A stretch of DNA of 64,000 nucleotides, taken from positions 1 through 64,000 of the forward strand of contig NZ_JAGGOG010000018.1 in the NCBI RefSeq assembly GCF_018614655.1. The letters run 5' to 3'. Within the stretch, counting starts at the first letter, position 1. Each line of letters starts with the position of its first letter. Of the stretch, positions 53,558 to 61,881 are shown piece by piece. The translations under genes were made by a program, and so were the position numbers. This DNA comes from Pseudomonas fluorescens. GTDB taxonomy: Bacteria; Pseudomonadota; Gammaproteobacteria; Pseudomonadales; Pseudomonadaceae. The notes under the pieces were generated by a model, which was not told where the DNA came from, searched no databases, and saw only the letters and a list, made by a program, of their open reading frames with translations.

Positions 53558-54019
53558 TTAACCGCGCAGCGCCTTGAGCTTGGCCAACACCCCTTCTGCC
53601 GTCTGCTCACCCATCAACTGTTCACGCACCTTGCCCTTGTCATCGATGATGTAAGTCACCGGCAAGGCTTCGCTGCGGGGAATATCGAATATCCCGTCGG
53701 GGTTCTGCGCCAGCACGGTGAACTTGATGCCCAGCTTGTCACTGGCGCTCTTGAGCTCCTCGCCCTGTGCATTGTCGAAGTTGACGCCAAACACACCCAC
53801 CGACTGGCCCTTGAGTTGCTCGGCCAACGCGTTGAGCTCCGGAATCTCGGTACGGCACGGACCACACCATTCTGCCCAGTAATTGACCACCAGCCATTGC
53901 TTGTCCAGGCGTTCGGCAGCCACTTTCTGACCGTATTGATCAACGCCATAGTCATTGCCGCAACCGCTGAGCAGTAGCGTCGTGGTGATAAACAATGCGC
54001 CTAACAGTCGCCTCGTCAT
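53558..54019 (-). CDS. TlpA-like thiol:disulfide oxidoreductase lipoprotein
   Basis: A 153-residue periplasmic thioredoxin-like protein with signal and lipobox LLSGC (C20) and active site WCGPC (C52, C55). It probably reduces disulfides outside the cytoplasm, as TlpA/ResA do. ATG at 54019; an upstream in-frame start adds five residues. Divergent from arsC. Confidence 0.85.
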   Translation of the reverse strand: MTRRLLGALFITTTLLLSGCGNDYGVDQYGQKVAAERLDKQWLVVNYWAEWCGPCRTEIPELNALAEQLKGQSVGVFGVNFDNAQGEELKSASDKLGIKFTVLAQNPDGIFDIPRSEALPVTYIIDDKGKVREQLMGEQTAEGVLAKLKALRG

Positions 54020-54135
54020 GGGGTATTCCTTCAAGCAAAAATGAACATGAACTGCGGCCTATCGCCTCTGAAGGTTCAGGACTTCACGCAGCGCAGGTAG
54101 AATACCCGCCACCTTACGCAAGATGCGACCCGCAC

Positions 54136-54489
54136 ATGACCGATCTGACGCTTTATCACAACCCGCGCTGCTCGAAATCTCGCGGTGCGCTCGAACTCCT
54201 GGAAGCCCGAGGCCTGACGCCCACCGTGGTGCGCTACCTGGAAACCCCGCTCGACGCCGCACACTTGCAGGCCTTGCTGGGAAAATTGCAGATCAGCGCC
54301 CGGCAACTGCTGCGCACCGGCGAAGAGGAGTACAAAACCCTCAACCTGGCCGATGCCAGCCTGAGCGAAGCGCAACTGATCGCCGCCATCGCCGCTCATC
54401 CGAAACTGATGGAACGCCCGATCCTGGAAACCGCCGCCAAGGCCGTGATTGGCCGTCCTCCAGAAAAAGTCCTGGAGATTCTGCCGTGA
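54136..54489 (+). CDS. arsC: ArsC-like glutaredoxin-dependent reductase
   Basis: A 117-residue ArsC/YfgD family protein with C12 in HNPRCSKSR. True arsenate reductases use this cysteine with three arginines; proteins of this size adjacent to wrbA are often annotated arsC but lack an ars operon context. Stop overlaps wrbA start (GTGA). Confidence 0.82.
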   Translation: MTDLTLYHNPRCSKSRGALELLEARGLTPTVVRYLETPLDAAHLQALLGKLQISARQLLRTGEEEYKTLNLADASLSEAQLIAAIAAHPKLMERPILETAAKAVIGRPPEKVLEILP

Positions 54490-55100
54490 GTGCGCCGTAT
54501 GTGCTGGTGCTGTATTACAGCCGCAACGGCTCGGTCAGCGAAATGGCCCGGCAGATTGGTCGGGGCATCGAGCAAGCCGGGCTCGAAGCGCGACTGCGCA
54601 CCGTGCCGGCAATCTCCACCGAATGCGAAGCGGTGGCCCCCAGCATTCCGGCTGAAGGCGCGCTGTACGCCAGCCTTGATGACCTGAAAAACTGCTCGGG
54701 CCTGGCCCTGGGCAGCCCGACCCGCTTTGGCAACATGGCAGCTCCGTTGAAGTACTTTCTCGACGGCACCATCAACCTGTGGCTGACCGGCGCCCTCGTC
54801 GGCAAACCGGCCGGGGTCTTCACCTCCACCGCCAGCCTGCACGGCGGCCAGGAAACCACCTTGATGTCGATGCTGCTGCCGCTGCTGCACCACGGCATGC
54901 TGATCACCGGCCTGCCCTACAGCGAACAGGCGCTGCTCGACACCCAGGGTGGCGGCACGCCTTACGGGGCCAGCCACCATGCCGGTGCCGATGGCAAACG
55001 GGCATTGGACCAACATGAAATCACCCTGTGCCGTGCCCTGGGCCTACGCCTGGCGAAGACCGCCATGAAACTGGAGAGCGGCCGTGGCCAAGAAGCCTAA
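54486..55100 (+). CDS. wrbA: NAD(P)H:quinone oxidoreductase WrbA
   Basis: A 204-residue flavodoxin-like protein. FMN loop YYSRNGSVSEMA, GSPTRFGNMAAPLKYFLDGT and STASLHGGQETT are typical of WrbA. GTG start overlaps the arsC stop. The 3' end overlaps the DUF2069 gene by 17 nt. Confidence 0.88.
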   Translation: MSAPYVLVLYYSRNGSVSEMARQIGRGIEQAGLEARLRTVPAISTECEAVAPSIPAEGALYASLDDLKNCSGLALGSPTRFGNMAAPLKYFLDGTINLWLTGALVGKPAGVFTSTASLHGGQETTLMSMLLPLLHHGMLITGLPYSEQALLDTQGGGTPYGASHHAGADGKRALDQHEITLCRALGLRLAKTAMKLESGRGQEA

Positions 55101-55503
55101 AGTCCTGCCGCCCCAGGCTTGGCTGGAGCCGCGGGTCAAGGTGGCACGGGTCCTGAGCCTGGTGAGTTTTCTCGGGCTGGTGGGTTTGCTGTGCGCCTAT
55201 TACCTGATGTTCGCCGACCTGCATGGCGCACGGCCCTGGGTGATCTTGCTGATCGAGCTGGTGCCGCTGCTGTTGCTGGCGCCAGGCATGGTGATCGGCA
55301 GCGCGCGTGGGCATTCGTGGATGTGTTTTATGGTGAATCTGTACTTCATCAAGGGCGCACTGGCAGCGTACGACCCGAACCGACAGTGGTTTGGCGTACT
55401 GGAAATGCTGGCCAGTTTGGCCGTGTTCTGCACGGCGATGATTTATGTGCGCTGGCGGTTCCAGCTGGATCGGCGGTTGGCGGGGGAAGGTCAGGTAGCC
55501 TGA
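55084..55503 (+). CDS. DUF2069 membrane protein
   Basis: A 139-residue protein with about four transmembrane helices (LSLVSFLGLVGLLCAYYLM, VILLIELVPLLLLAPG and two later). GTG start at 55084 inside the wrbA 3' end. Unknown function; its place after wrbA is conserved in Pseudomonas. Confidence 0.83.
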   Translation: MAKKPKVLPPQAWLEPRVKVARVLSLVSFLGLVGLLCAYYLMFADLHGARPWVILLIELVPLLLLAPGMVIGSARGHSWMCFMVNLYFIKGALAAYDPNRQWFGVLEMLASLAVFCTAMIYVRWRFQLDRRLAGEGQVA

Positions 55504-55512
55504 TAGGCAGCT

Positions 55513-55567
55513 ATTGTGGCGAGCGATCCGGCAAGCCCCCTCGCCACAAAAGCCCCCTCGCCACAAG
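55513..55567. repeat. Degenerate REP pair at a convergent gene junction
   Basis: ATTGTGGCGAGCGATCCGGC is followed by two copies of CCCCCTCGCCACAA in tandem. It sits between DUF2069 and the glycosylase-like gene and includes the end of the latter. Confidence 0.75.
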
Positions 55568-55568
55568 G

Positions 55569-56240
55569 TCAGTGATTAACGGTGTAGGCCAGCATCATCG
55601 ACAACTGACACATCGGCCGCCCGCTCTCGGTGTGCCACTGGTTGAATGCGCCCTGCACCGTCGCCAGATCACGCAAGCTGGTGGGTACCTTGTCGACAAT
55701 CTTCTGCGCATTCAGCGCCGCCACCACGTCATAGCTGGGGACGAAGGTGTCCTTGCCGACCATGCGCAAAAAGCGTGGCGCCGACAACCCGCCCAACTGA
55801 TGACCGTGCTTGCTCAAATACTTCCACAGGCCGACGATATCGGTCACCGGCCAGTCCGCAATCAATGCGCCAAAGCTGCCCTTTTCCTTCTCGATATCCA
55901 GAATCATCTGCGCGTTGCGCGGCACGCTCTTGAGCTTGCCCAAGTGGCGAATGATCCGCGTGTCCTGCATCAGTCGCTCCAGGTGTTCGGCGCCCATCAG
56001 CACGACTTTTTCTGGATCGAAGCCAAAGAATACTTGCTCGAACGCCGGCCACTTGGCGTCCACCACACTGTGCTTGAGCCCGGCACGAAACACCCGCAGC
56101 GACAAGGTCGACAGATAGCGATCATCACTGATCTTGCGCAATTGCGCCGCGGTCTTGGGCACAGGCAGGTGCGCTTCCAGCTCGGCCGCCGAACCGAAAT
56201 GGTTCAGACAATATTCGTGCAGCCACTTGTAATCGCGCAT
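55569..56240 (-). CDS. DNA-3-methyladenine glycosylase I-like protein
   Basis: A 223-residue helix-hairpin-helix DNA glycosylase of the Tag superfamily (ADENDPF). RYLSTLSLRVFRAGL, RIIRHLGKLKSVPRNAQMI and the closing YTV match family segments. It removes alkylated bases in principle; the sequence is divergent from classical Tag, so the substrate may differ. It lies upstream of ttcA's 3' side with 67 nt between. Confidence 0.78.
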   Translation of the reverse strand: MRDYKWLHEYCLNHFGSAAELEAHLPVPKTAAQLRKISDDRYLSTLSLRVFRAGLKHSVVDAKWPAFEQVFFGFDPEKVVLMGAEHLERLMQDTRIIRHLGKLKSVPRNAQMILDIEKEKGSFGALIADWPVTDIVGLWKYLSKHGHQLGGLSAPRFLRMVGKDTFVPSYDVVAALNAQKIVDKVPTSLRDLATVQGAFNQWHTESGRPMCQLSMMLAYTVNH

Positions 56241-56307
56241 GCCCTCTCCTATGGAATGAAATGAAAACGGCGCTCAGGAGCGCCGTCTGTCAGAGCGATT
56301 GAACGGC

Positions 56308-57132
56308 TCAGAGGTTCACTACGTTGACGAAACGTGAAGCTGCCGTTTCGTCGATGCGCAGGCTGCTGAAGTCGAACAGATTGCGGTCGGCCAACTGCGA
56401 CGGGATCACGTTCTGCAAACTGCGGAAGATACTCTCGGTACGGCCCGGGGTCTTGCGCTCCCACTCCAGCAACATCTCCTTGACCACCTGGCGTTGCAGG
56501 TTTTCCTGGGAGCCGCAGAGGTTGCACGGAATGATCGGGAATTGCTTGAAATCCGAGTACGCCTGGATGTCCTTTTCGTTGCAATACGCCAGCGGACGGA
56601 TCACCACGTTGCGCCCGTCGTCGGCCCGCAACTTGGGCGGCATTGCCTTGAGGGAGCCGTTGAAGAACATATTGAGGAAGAAGGTTTCGACGATATCATC
56701 GCGGTGATGACCCAAAGCCATCTTGGTCGCGCCAATCTCGTCGGCAAAGGTGTAGAGCGTGCCACGGCGCAGGCGCGAGCACAGCGAGCAGGTGGTCTTG
56801 CCCTCCGGGATCAGCTCCTTGACCACCGAATAGGTGTCTTTTTCGACGATGTGGTACTCGACCCCCAGTGCTTTAAGGTAGGCCGGCAACACATCCTCGG
56901 GAAACCCGGGCTGCTTCTGGTCCATGTTCACGGCCACGATGTCGAACTTGATGGGCGCGACCTTTTGCAGGTGCATCAGCACATCGAGCATCGTGTAGCT
57001 GTCTTTGCCGCCGGACAGGCAGACCATGACCTTGTCACCTTCCTCGATCATGTTGAAATCGGCGACCGCTTCGCCGGCCAGGCGACGCAGGCGTTTTTGC
57101 AGTTTGTTCTGGTTGACCGTAAGAGTGCCCAT
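56308..57132 (-). CDS. ttcA: tRNA 2-thiocytidine synthetase
   Basis: A 274-residue enzyme that thiolates C32 of tRNA. PP-loop SGGKDS is at residues 40-45, and CxxC pairs C115/C118 and C203/C206 bind the Fe-S cluster. ATG at 57132 gives GTLTVNQNKLQKRLRR as in orthologues; the extended frame upstream runs through a REP element and is not coding. This gene is often regulated by Anr in pseudomonads. Confidence 0.93.
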   Translation of the reverse strand: MGTLTVNQNKLQKRLRRLAGEAVADFNMIEEGDKVMVCLSGGKDSYTMLDVLMHLQKVAPIKFDIVAVNMDQKQPGFPEDVLPAYLKALGVEYHIVEKDTYSVVKELIPEGKTTCSLCSRLRRGTLYTFADEIGATKMALGHHRDDIVETFFLNMFFNGSLKAMPPKLRADDGRNVVIRPLAYCNEKDIQAYSDFKQFPIIPCNLCGSQENLQRQVVKEMLLEWERKTPGRTESIFRSLQNVIPSQLADRNLFDFSSLRIDETAASRFVNVVNL

Positions 57133-57213
57133 GGCGCTTGGATCCGCGAAAGGTATGTGACGAAAAGCCGGGTATTTTACGCAAAAAAATCGGGATGAGC
57201 GACGCAGATCCTG

Positions 57214-57338
57214 TGTGGGAGTGGGTTTGTGTGGGAGCGGGCTTGCTCGCGAATACGCTGGGTCAGTCAATACATGTGCTGACTGATACACCGCCTTCGC
57301 GAGCAAGCCCGCTCCCACACAAGCCCGCTCGCACACTT
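57214..57338. repeat. REP cluster of the GCGGGCTTGCTCGCG class
   Basis: TGTGGGAGTGGGTTTGTGTG precedes a classical inverted pair with GCGGGCTTGCTCGCGAAT and its partner, and an extra AAGCCCGCTCGCACAC copy follows. At least three REP units are visible. It lies between the divergent ttcA and yip1 genes. Confidence 0.88.
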
Positions 57339-57537
57339 GATTGCGCTACTCCTGACAGACCCAACCGCGATTAACCCCAGTGTTTACAGCGCAATTTGCT
57401 CTAAAGCCCCACAGTTTTTCCGGTCATCCGTTCCTATACTGCGACATAAGGTCGCACATATATCCAGACCTTTCAGGCCAATTGGCCCGTGGGCGCTCCA
57501 CTGGGGGGCGATGGTAATAACGACAGGAGTGACTGGC

Positions 57538-58140
57538 ATGATCCATCACGTTGTGGGGCTTTTCACCCACCCCGATCAGGAATGGCGGCAGATTCGTGGC
57601 GACAAGGAAGAAAGCATCAGCCACATGTACCTCACTCACACGCTGATTCTCGCGGCGATCCCCGCCGTGTCAGCCTTTATCGGTACCACACAGGTCGGTT
57701 GGGTCATCGGCAGCCGCGCCCCGGTCATGCTGACCGTGGAAAGCGCCTTGTGGATGACGGTCATGTCGTACCTGGCGATGCTCGGTGGCGTGGCGGTCAT
57801 GGGCGCCTTCGTTCACTGGATGGCCCGCACCTACGATGCCAACCCAAGCATGGCGCGCTGCGTAGCCTTTGCCACCTATACCGCAACACCGTTGTTTCTC
57901 GGCGGGTTGGCGGCGCTGTACCCGCATATGTGGCTGGGCATGGTCGTCGGCACCGCCGCCATCTGTTACACGGTGTACCTGCTGTACGTGGGGCTACCGA
58001 CCTTCATGAACATCAACCCGGACGAAGGCTTCCTGTTTTCCAGCTCGGTATTGGCCGTGGGCCTGGTGGTGCTGGTCGCGATCATGGCGTTTACCGTGAT
58101 CGTCTGGGGCCTGGGCGTCGGGCCGATCTATACCAATTAG
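57538..58140 (+). CDS. Yip1-family membrane protein
   Basis: A 200-residue integral membrane protein with five or six helices, opening HHVVGLFTHPDQEWRQI, a strongly conserved Yip1-domain start in proteobacteria. ACAGGAGT precedes the ATG. The role in bacteria is unknown. Transcribed alone. Confidence 0.85.
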   Translation: MIHHVVGLFTHPDQEWRQIRGDKEESISHMYLTHTLILAAIPAVSAFIGTTQVGWVIGSRAPVMLTVESALWMTVMSYLAMLGGVAVMGAFVHWMARTYDANPSMARCVAFATYTATPLFLGGLAALYPHMWLGMVVGTAAICYTVYLLYVGLPTFMNINPDEGFLFSSSVLAVGLVVLVAIMAFTVIVWGLGVGPIYTN

Positions 58141-58269
58141 GCCGCTTCACCTCGCAGGAAAAGCCACCACAAGGTGGCTTTGTGCGTTATGCATGACCAT
58201 TCGGCGCCTGACAGATTCGGATCCACCCTAGTTTGCGGCATACTGGACATCTCTGGAGATATGTACAGC

Positions 58270-58764
58270 ATGCCCGAGCAACTCAATACCCGCGTCGAAG
58301 ATTGTTTCCAACAAGCCGAATCCTTTTTCAAACGAAGTTTCAAACGCCCTCAAGTCAGCCTCAAGCTACGAGGCCAGAAAGCCGGTGTCGCGCATTTGCA
58401 CGAGAACCTGCTGCGCTTCAACCCGCAGTTGTACCGTGAAAACAGCCAGCACTTCCTCAAACAGACCGTCGCCCACGAAGTGGCGCACCTGATTGCCCAC
58501 CAATTGTTCGGCGAGCGCATCCAGCCCCACGGCGAGGAATGGCAACTGATCATGCGTGGGGTGTACGAACTACCGCCCGACCGCTGCCATACCTATGAAA
58601 TCCAGCGGCGGCGGATGACCCGCTATATCTACCGTTGCCCGTGCGCCGACAGCGATTTCCCGTTTTCGGCCCAACGCCATGGGTTGGTGAGCCAGGGGCG
58701 GCGGTATTTGTGCAGGCGGTGCCGAGAGACACTGGTGTTTACCGGGGAAACCCGGGTGGAGTAG
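58270..58764 (+). CDS. sprT: SprT-family zinc metallopeptidase-like protein
   Basis: A 164-residue protein with HEVAH (H69, E70, H73) zinc site and a C-terminal cysteine ribbon (CPC...CRRC). ATG at 58270 chosen from family length; another at 58261 is possible. Relatives of SprT act in DNA-protein crosslink repair in eukaryotes (Spartan), but the bacterial role is unclear. Confidence 0.85.
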   Translation: MPEQLNTRVEDCFQQAESFFKRSFKRPQVSLKLRGQKAGVAHLHENLLRFNPQLYRENSQHFLKQTVAHEVAHLIAHQLFGERIQPHGEEWQLIMRGVYELPPDRCHTYEIQRRRMTRYIYRCPCADSDFPFSAQRHGLVSQGRRYLCRRCRETLVFTGETRVE

Positions 58765-58785
58765 CGCTTGTGGTGGCTGTAAGGG

Positions 58786-58890
58786 CCCCTTCGCGAGCAA
58801 GTCGAATCGTCGCACCGCCGCTCCCACATTGGAATGCGATCAAATGTGGGAGCGGCGGTGCGACGATTCGACTTGCTCGCGAAGGGGCCG
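58786..58890. repeat. REPIN hybrid of two palindrome classes
   Basis: Inverted arms of more than 40 bases: GGCCCCTTCGCGAGCAAGTC with CGAATCGTCGCACCGCCGCT, and their reverse complement after GGAATGCGATCAA. It joins the GCGAGCAAG type with the GGTGCGACGATTCG type. Lies between sprT and the CoA-transferase gene. Confidence 0.92.
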
Positions 58891-58899
58891 GCCCAAGCG

Positions 58900-60081
58900 C
58901 TACTTAATCACCTTGGCACGCCGCAAATCATCTATCCGCTGTGCACTGAACCCCAACTCCGCCAACACCTGGTCGCTGTGGGCCCCCAACGCTACGCCAA
59001 TATGCCTGGGCGTCGGCAAGCCTTCCGAGAACTTCAGCGGGCACGCCATTTGCGCCTGGGTCGAGCCGTCGCCTCGAGGCACCTGGCTGACCAGTTCCCG
59101 GGTTTTCAATTGGGGATGTTCAAGGGCTTCGCTCAGGCTCAGCACCGGTTCGACACACGCATCCGTTGCGGCGAACAACGCGCACAACTCAGCAAAACTG
59201 CGCTTCTCGAACTCGATCTGCAGCGCCTGTTTGAGGGCTTTTTGCTGCTCTGGCTTGGGCGACAATCCCTGGGCGGCCAGTTCCGGACGCCCCAAGGCCG
59301 CACACAACTGCTGCATGAAGGCCGGCTCCAGGCTCCCCACCGACAGCCAACGACCATCCCGCGAGCGGTAGTAGTCATAGAAACTGCCGCCATTGAGCAC
59401 CTGGTTTTCCCAGTCCGGCTCTACGCCACAGGCCAGGTAACCAGCACCGGCCATGGCGTTAAAACTGAAGGCGCAGTCGGTCATGCTCACGTCCAGATAC
59501 TGGCCGACACCACTCTGCTGCCGAGCGATCACGGCCGCCAACAGGCCGATTACCGCATGCAGCGAGCCGCCGCCAACGTCTGCCAACTGCACCCCCAAAG
59601 GCACCGGCCCACTGTCCTGGCGCCCGGTGTAGCTGGCCACACCGGCCAGTGCCAGGTAGTTGATGTCATGGCCGGCGCGGTCCTTGTAAGGACCGGTCTG
59701 GCCGTAACCGGTGATCGACACGTAGATCAACTTAGGATTGATCGCCTTCAAGGCCTCGTACCCCAGGCCCAACCGCTCCATCACACCGGGGCGAAACTGC
59801 TCAAGGACAATGTCGTGATCTTTCACCAGTTGCCGGACAATCTCCACGGCTTCGGCCTGCTTGAGATCCAGGGCCAGACTGCGCTTGTTGCGATTCAGGT
59901 AAGCGTGGCTCGCCGAGACGCCGTGGTCATGGGGCGGCAGCACCCGCAGCAGGTCCATGCGGGTGGGCGATTCGATACGCAATACCTCGGCACCCATGTC
60001 CGCCAGCAGCAACGAGGCGAACGGCCCCGGCAGCAGGGTCGAGAAATCCAGCACTTTGAGGGACGCCAACGGGCCTGACAT
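58900..60081 (-). CDS. CaiB/BaiF-family CoA transferase or alpha-methylacyl-CoA racemase
   Basis: A 393-residue class III CoA transferase-fold protein. SLLLADMGAEVLRIE near residue 25, YLNRNKRSLALDLK near 62 and GHDINYLALAGV near 140 fit the AMACR side, where this His/Asp pair acts in racemisation. GGAG lies 8 nt before the ATG at 60081. Substrate unknown. Confidence 0.84.
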   Translation of the reverse strand: MSGPLASLKVLDFSTLLPGPFASLLLADMGAEVLRIESPTRMDLLRVLPPHDHGVSASHAYLNRNKRSLALDLKQAEAVEIVRQLVKDHDIVLEQFRPGVMERLGLGYEALKAINPKLIYVSITGYGQTGPYKDRAGHDINYLALAGVASYTGRQDSGPVPLGVQLADVGGGSLHAVIGLLAAVIARQQSGVGQYLDVSMTDCAFSFNAMAGAGYLACGVEPDWENQVLNGGSFYDYYRSRDGRWLSVGSLEPAFMQQLCAALGRPELAAQGLSPKPEQQKALKQALQIEFEKRSFAELCALFAATDACVEPVLSLSEALEHPQLKTRELVSQVPRGDGSTQAQMACPLKFSEGLPTPRHIGVALGAHSDQVLAELGFSAQRIDDLRRAKVIK

Positions 60082-60173
60082 GGGAGCTCCGATTCCAATT
60101 CGATTGGACACAGAGTAGGCAGTGTTGGCGGTGAGCGGCAATTGCATAAACGTTCAATAGAATTGACGAGGCA

Positions 60174-60203
60174 TAAAAAAACCCATCCGAAGATGGGTTT
60201 TTT
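60174..60203. terminator. Terminator downstream of dctA
   Basis: AAAACCCATC-CGAA-GATGGGTTTT, an 8-10 bp stem with a tetraloop and A/T tracts on each side. It ends the leftward dctA transcript 15 nt after its stop. Confidence 0.88.
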
Positions 60204-60218
60204 CATACGCTGTGCAGC

Positions 60219-61550
60219 TTACTTGATGACAGGAGCCGGGCCTTCGGCCACGCCCAGGTCATCTTCTTCACGGGTGTCGGAGATACCACGACCACCGGAA
60301 GCCAGCTCGACTTGCAGCTTGTCTTCGTCCAACTCCTTGACCCACTTGGCCACCACCAGGGTTGCAACAGCGTTGCCCACCAGGTTGGTCAGGGCACGGG
60401 CTTCGGACATGAAGCGGTCGATACCCAGGATCAGCGCCAGGCCAGCAACCGGCAGGTGACCAACGGCCGACAGGGTGGCCGCCAGTACGATGAAACCACT
60501 ACCGGTCACGCCAGCAGCACCCTTGGAGGACAGCAGCAGCACCAACAACAGGGTGATCTGGTGGGTAATGTCCATGTGGGTGTCAGTCGCCTGAGCGATG
60601 AACACGGCCGCCATGGTCAGGTAGATCGAAGTACCGTCGAGGTTGAAGGAGTAGCCAGTTGGAATCACCAGACCTACTACCGACTTCTTCGCGCCCAGGC
60701 GCTCCATCTTGATCAGCATGCGGGGCAATGCGGATTCGGACGAGGAAGTACCCAGTACGATCAGCAGTTCTTCACGGATGTAGCGGATCAGTTTCAGTAC
60801 GCTGAAACCGTGGGCGCGGCAGATACCACCGAGGACCACCAGGACGAACAGGATGCAGGTGATGTAGAAGCAGATCATCAACTGACCGAGCTGCACCAGC
60901 GAACCCACACCGTAGGCACCGATGGTGAACGCCATGGCACCCAGGGCACCGATCGGCGCGAGCTTCATGATCATGTTGATGATGTTGAACATCACGTGGG
61001 CGAAGCGATCGATGAAGTCCAGCACCGGCTTGCCGTAAGCACCCAGGCGATGCAGGGCGAAACCGAAGATCACCGAGAACATCAGCACTTGCAGGATGTC
61101 GCCGTTGGCGAATGCACCGACGATGGTGTTAGGGATGACGTTGAGCAGGAAACCCACGATGCTCTGGTCGGCACCGGCCGTCACATAGGCCGCGACTTTC
61201 GAAGCATCCAGGGTAGCCACGTCGATGTGCATGCCGGCGCCCGGTTGCACAACGTTAACCACGACCAGACCGATCAACAGGGCGATGGTGGAGACGATTT
61301 CGAAGTACAGCAGCGCGTAGCCACCGGTTTTGCCAACCGACTTCATGCTCTGCATGCCAGCGATACCGCTGACTACGGTGCAGAAGATGATCGGGGCGAT
61401 GACCATTTTGATCAGTTTGATGAACCCGTCACCCAGAGGCTTGAGGGCCACGCCGGTCTGCGGGTAGAAATGACCGAGCAAGATACCGATAACGATGGCA
61501 ACGATCACCTGAAAATACAGGGATTTGTACAGTGGCTGACGAGTCGTCAT
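60219..61550 (-). CDS. dctA: C4-dicarboxylate:proton symporter DctA
   Basis: A 443-residue glutamate/dicarboxylate symporter (DAACS family) for succinate, fumarate and malate. Serine-rich reentrant loop GTSSSESALPRML, VIPTGYSFNLDGT and SSKGAAGVTGSGFIVLAATL are visible. ATG at 61550; the 40 codons upstream in frame are untranslated leader. A sigma-54 promoter lies upstream. Position next to phoQ agrees with PA1180-PA1183. Confidence 0.93.
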   Translation of the reverse strand: MTTRQPLYKSLYFQVIVAIVIGILLGHFYPQTGVALKPLGDGFIKLIKMVIAPIIFCTVVSGIAGMQSMKSVGKTGGYALLYFEIVSTIALLIGLVVVNVVQPGAGMHIDVATLDASKVAAYVTAGADQSIVGFLLNVIPNTIVGAFANGDILQVLMFSVIFGFALHRLGAYGKPVLDFIDRFAHVMFNIINMIMKLAPIGALGAMAFTIGAYGVGSLVQLGQLMICFYITCILFVLVVLGGICRAHGFSVLKLIRYIREELLIVLGTSSSESALPRMLIKMERLGAKKSVVGLVIPTGYSFNLDGTSIYLTMAAVFIAQATDTHMDITHQITLLLVLLLSSKGAAGVTGSGFIVLAATLSAVGHLPVAGLALILGIDRFMSEARALTNLVGNAVATLVVAKWVKELDEDKLQVELASGGRGISDTREEDDLGVAEGPAPVIK

Positions 61551-61677
61551 TGCAAAGTTCCTCAATCGTCCCGTGTGGCAAATATCCGCCATTGCCCACG
61601 ACACTTGAATTGCGAACCCTCCTGCACTGGAGGGATTTGTTGTGCGAGCTGCGCAGGGCAGTTCTCCCACATGTATC

Positions 61678-61692
61678 GCAAACGCCGTGCCA
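61678..61692 (-). promoter_or_regulatory. Sigma-54 (RpoN) promoter of dctA
   Basis: On the minus strand TGGCAC (61692-61687), five bases, then TTGC (61681-61678), an exact -24/-12 match. Transcription should begin near 61666, giving a leader of about 115 nt. It agrees with known RpoN/DctBD control of dctA. Confidence 0.88.
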
Positions 61693-61770
61693 CTTTACTG
61701 AAAAACCCTGAAGGCCTTTAGACATCAGGGATTGAGGTTGCCTGAACATCGTCATAAGGGTGGACCTGGT

Positions 61771-61825
61771 GGCGGATTTCCGCCTAGCCGGCCAGTCTCG
61801 TCCTACAATTTGGCGGATATCCGCC
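61771..61825. promoter_or_regulatory. Paired palindromes in the dctA-araC intergenic region, candidate DctD enhancers
   Basis: GGCGGATTTCCGCC (61771-61784) and the perfect palindrome GGCGGATATCCGCC (61812-61825) stand 41 bp apart, about four DNA turns. Half-sites ATATCCGCC (61582-61590) and ATCCGCC (61853-61859) also occur. Distances of about 80-155 bp from the sigma-54 promoter fit an enhancer. Confidence 0.65.
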
Positions 61826-61881
61826 TTGTGGTGCCCAAAAGTGATGGCTAACATCCGCCACTCAATGGACGAGGCCCCTTC

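Noticed and set aside
54136..54489. Arsenic resistance operon suggested by an arsC-like gene
   Set aside because: No arsR, arsB or acr3 gene is near; the gene sits beside wrbA as in other pseudomonads and may not act on arsenate.
57133..57336. N-terminal extension of TtcA
   Set aside because: It again reads through a REP element; family alignment begins at the ATG at 57132.
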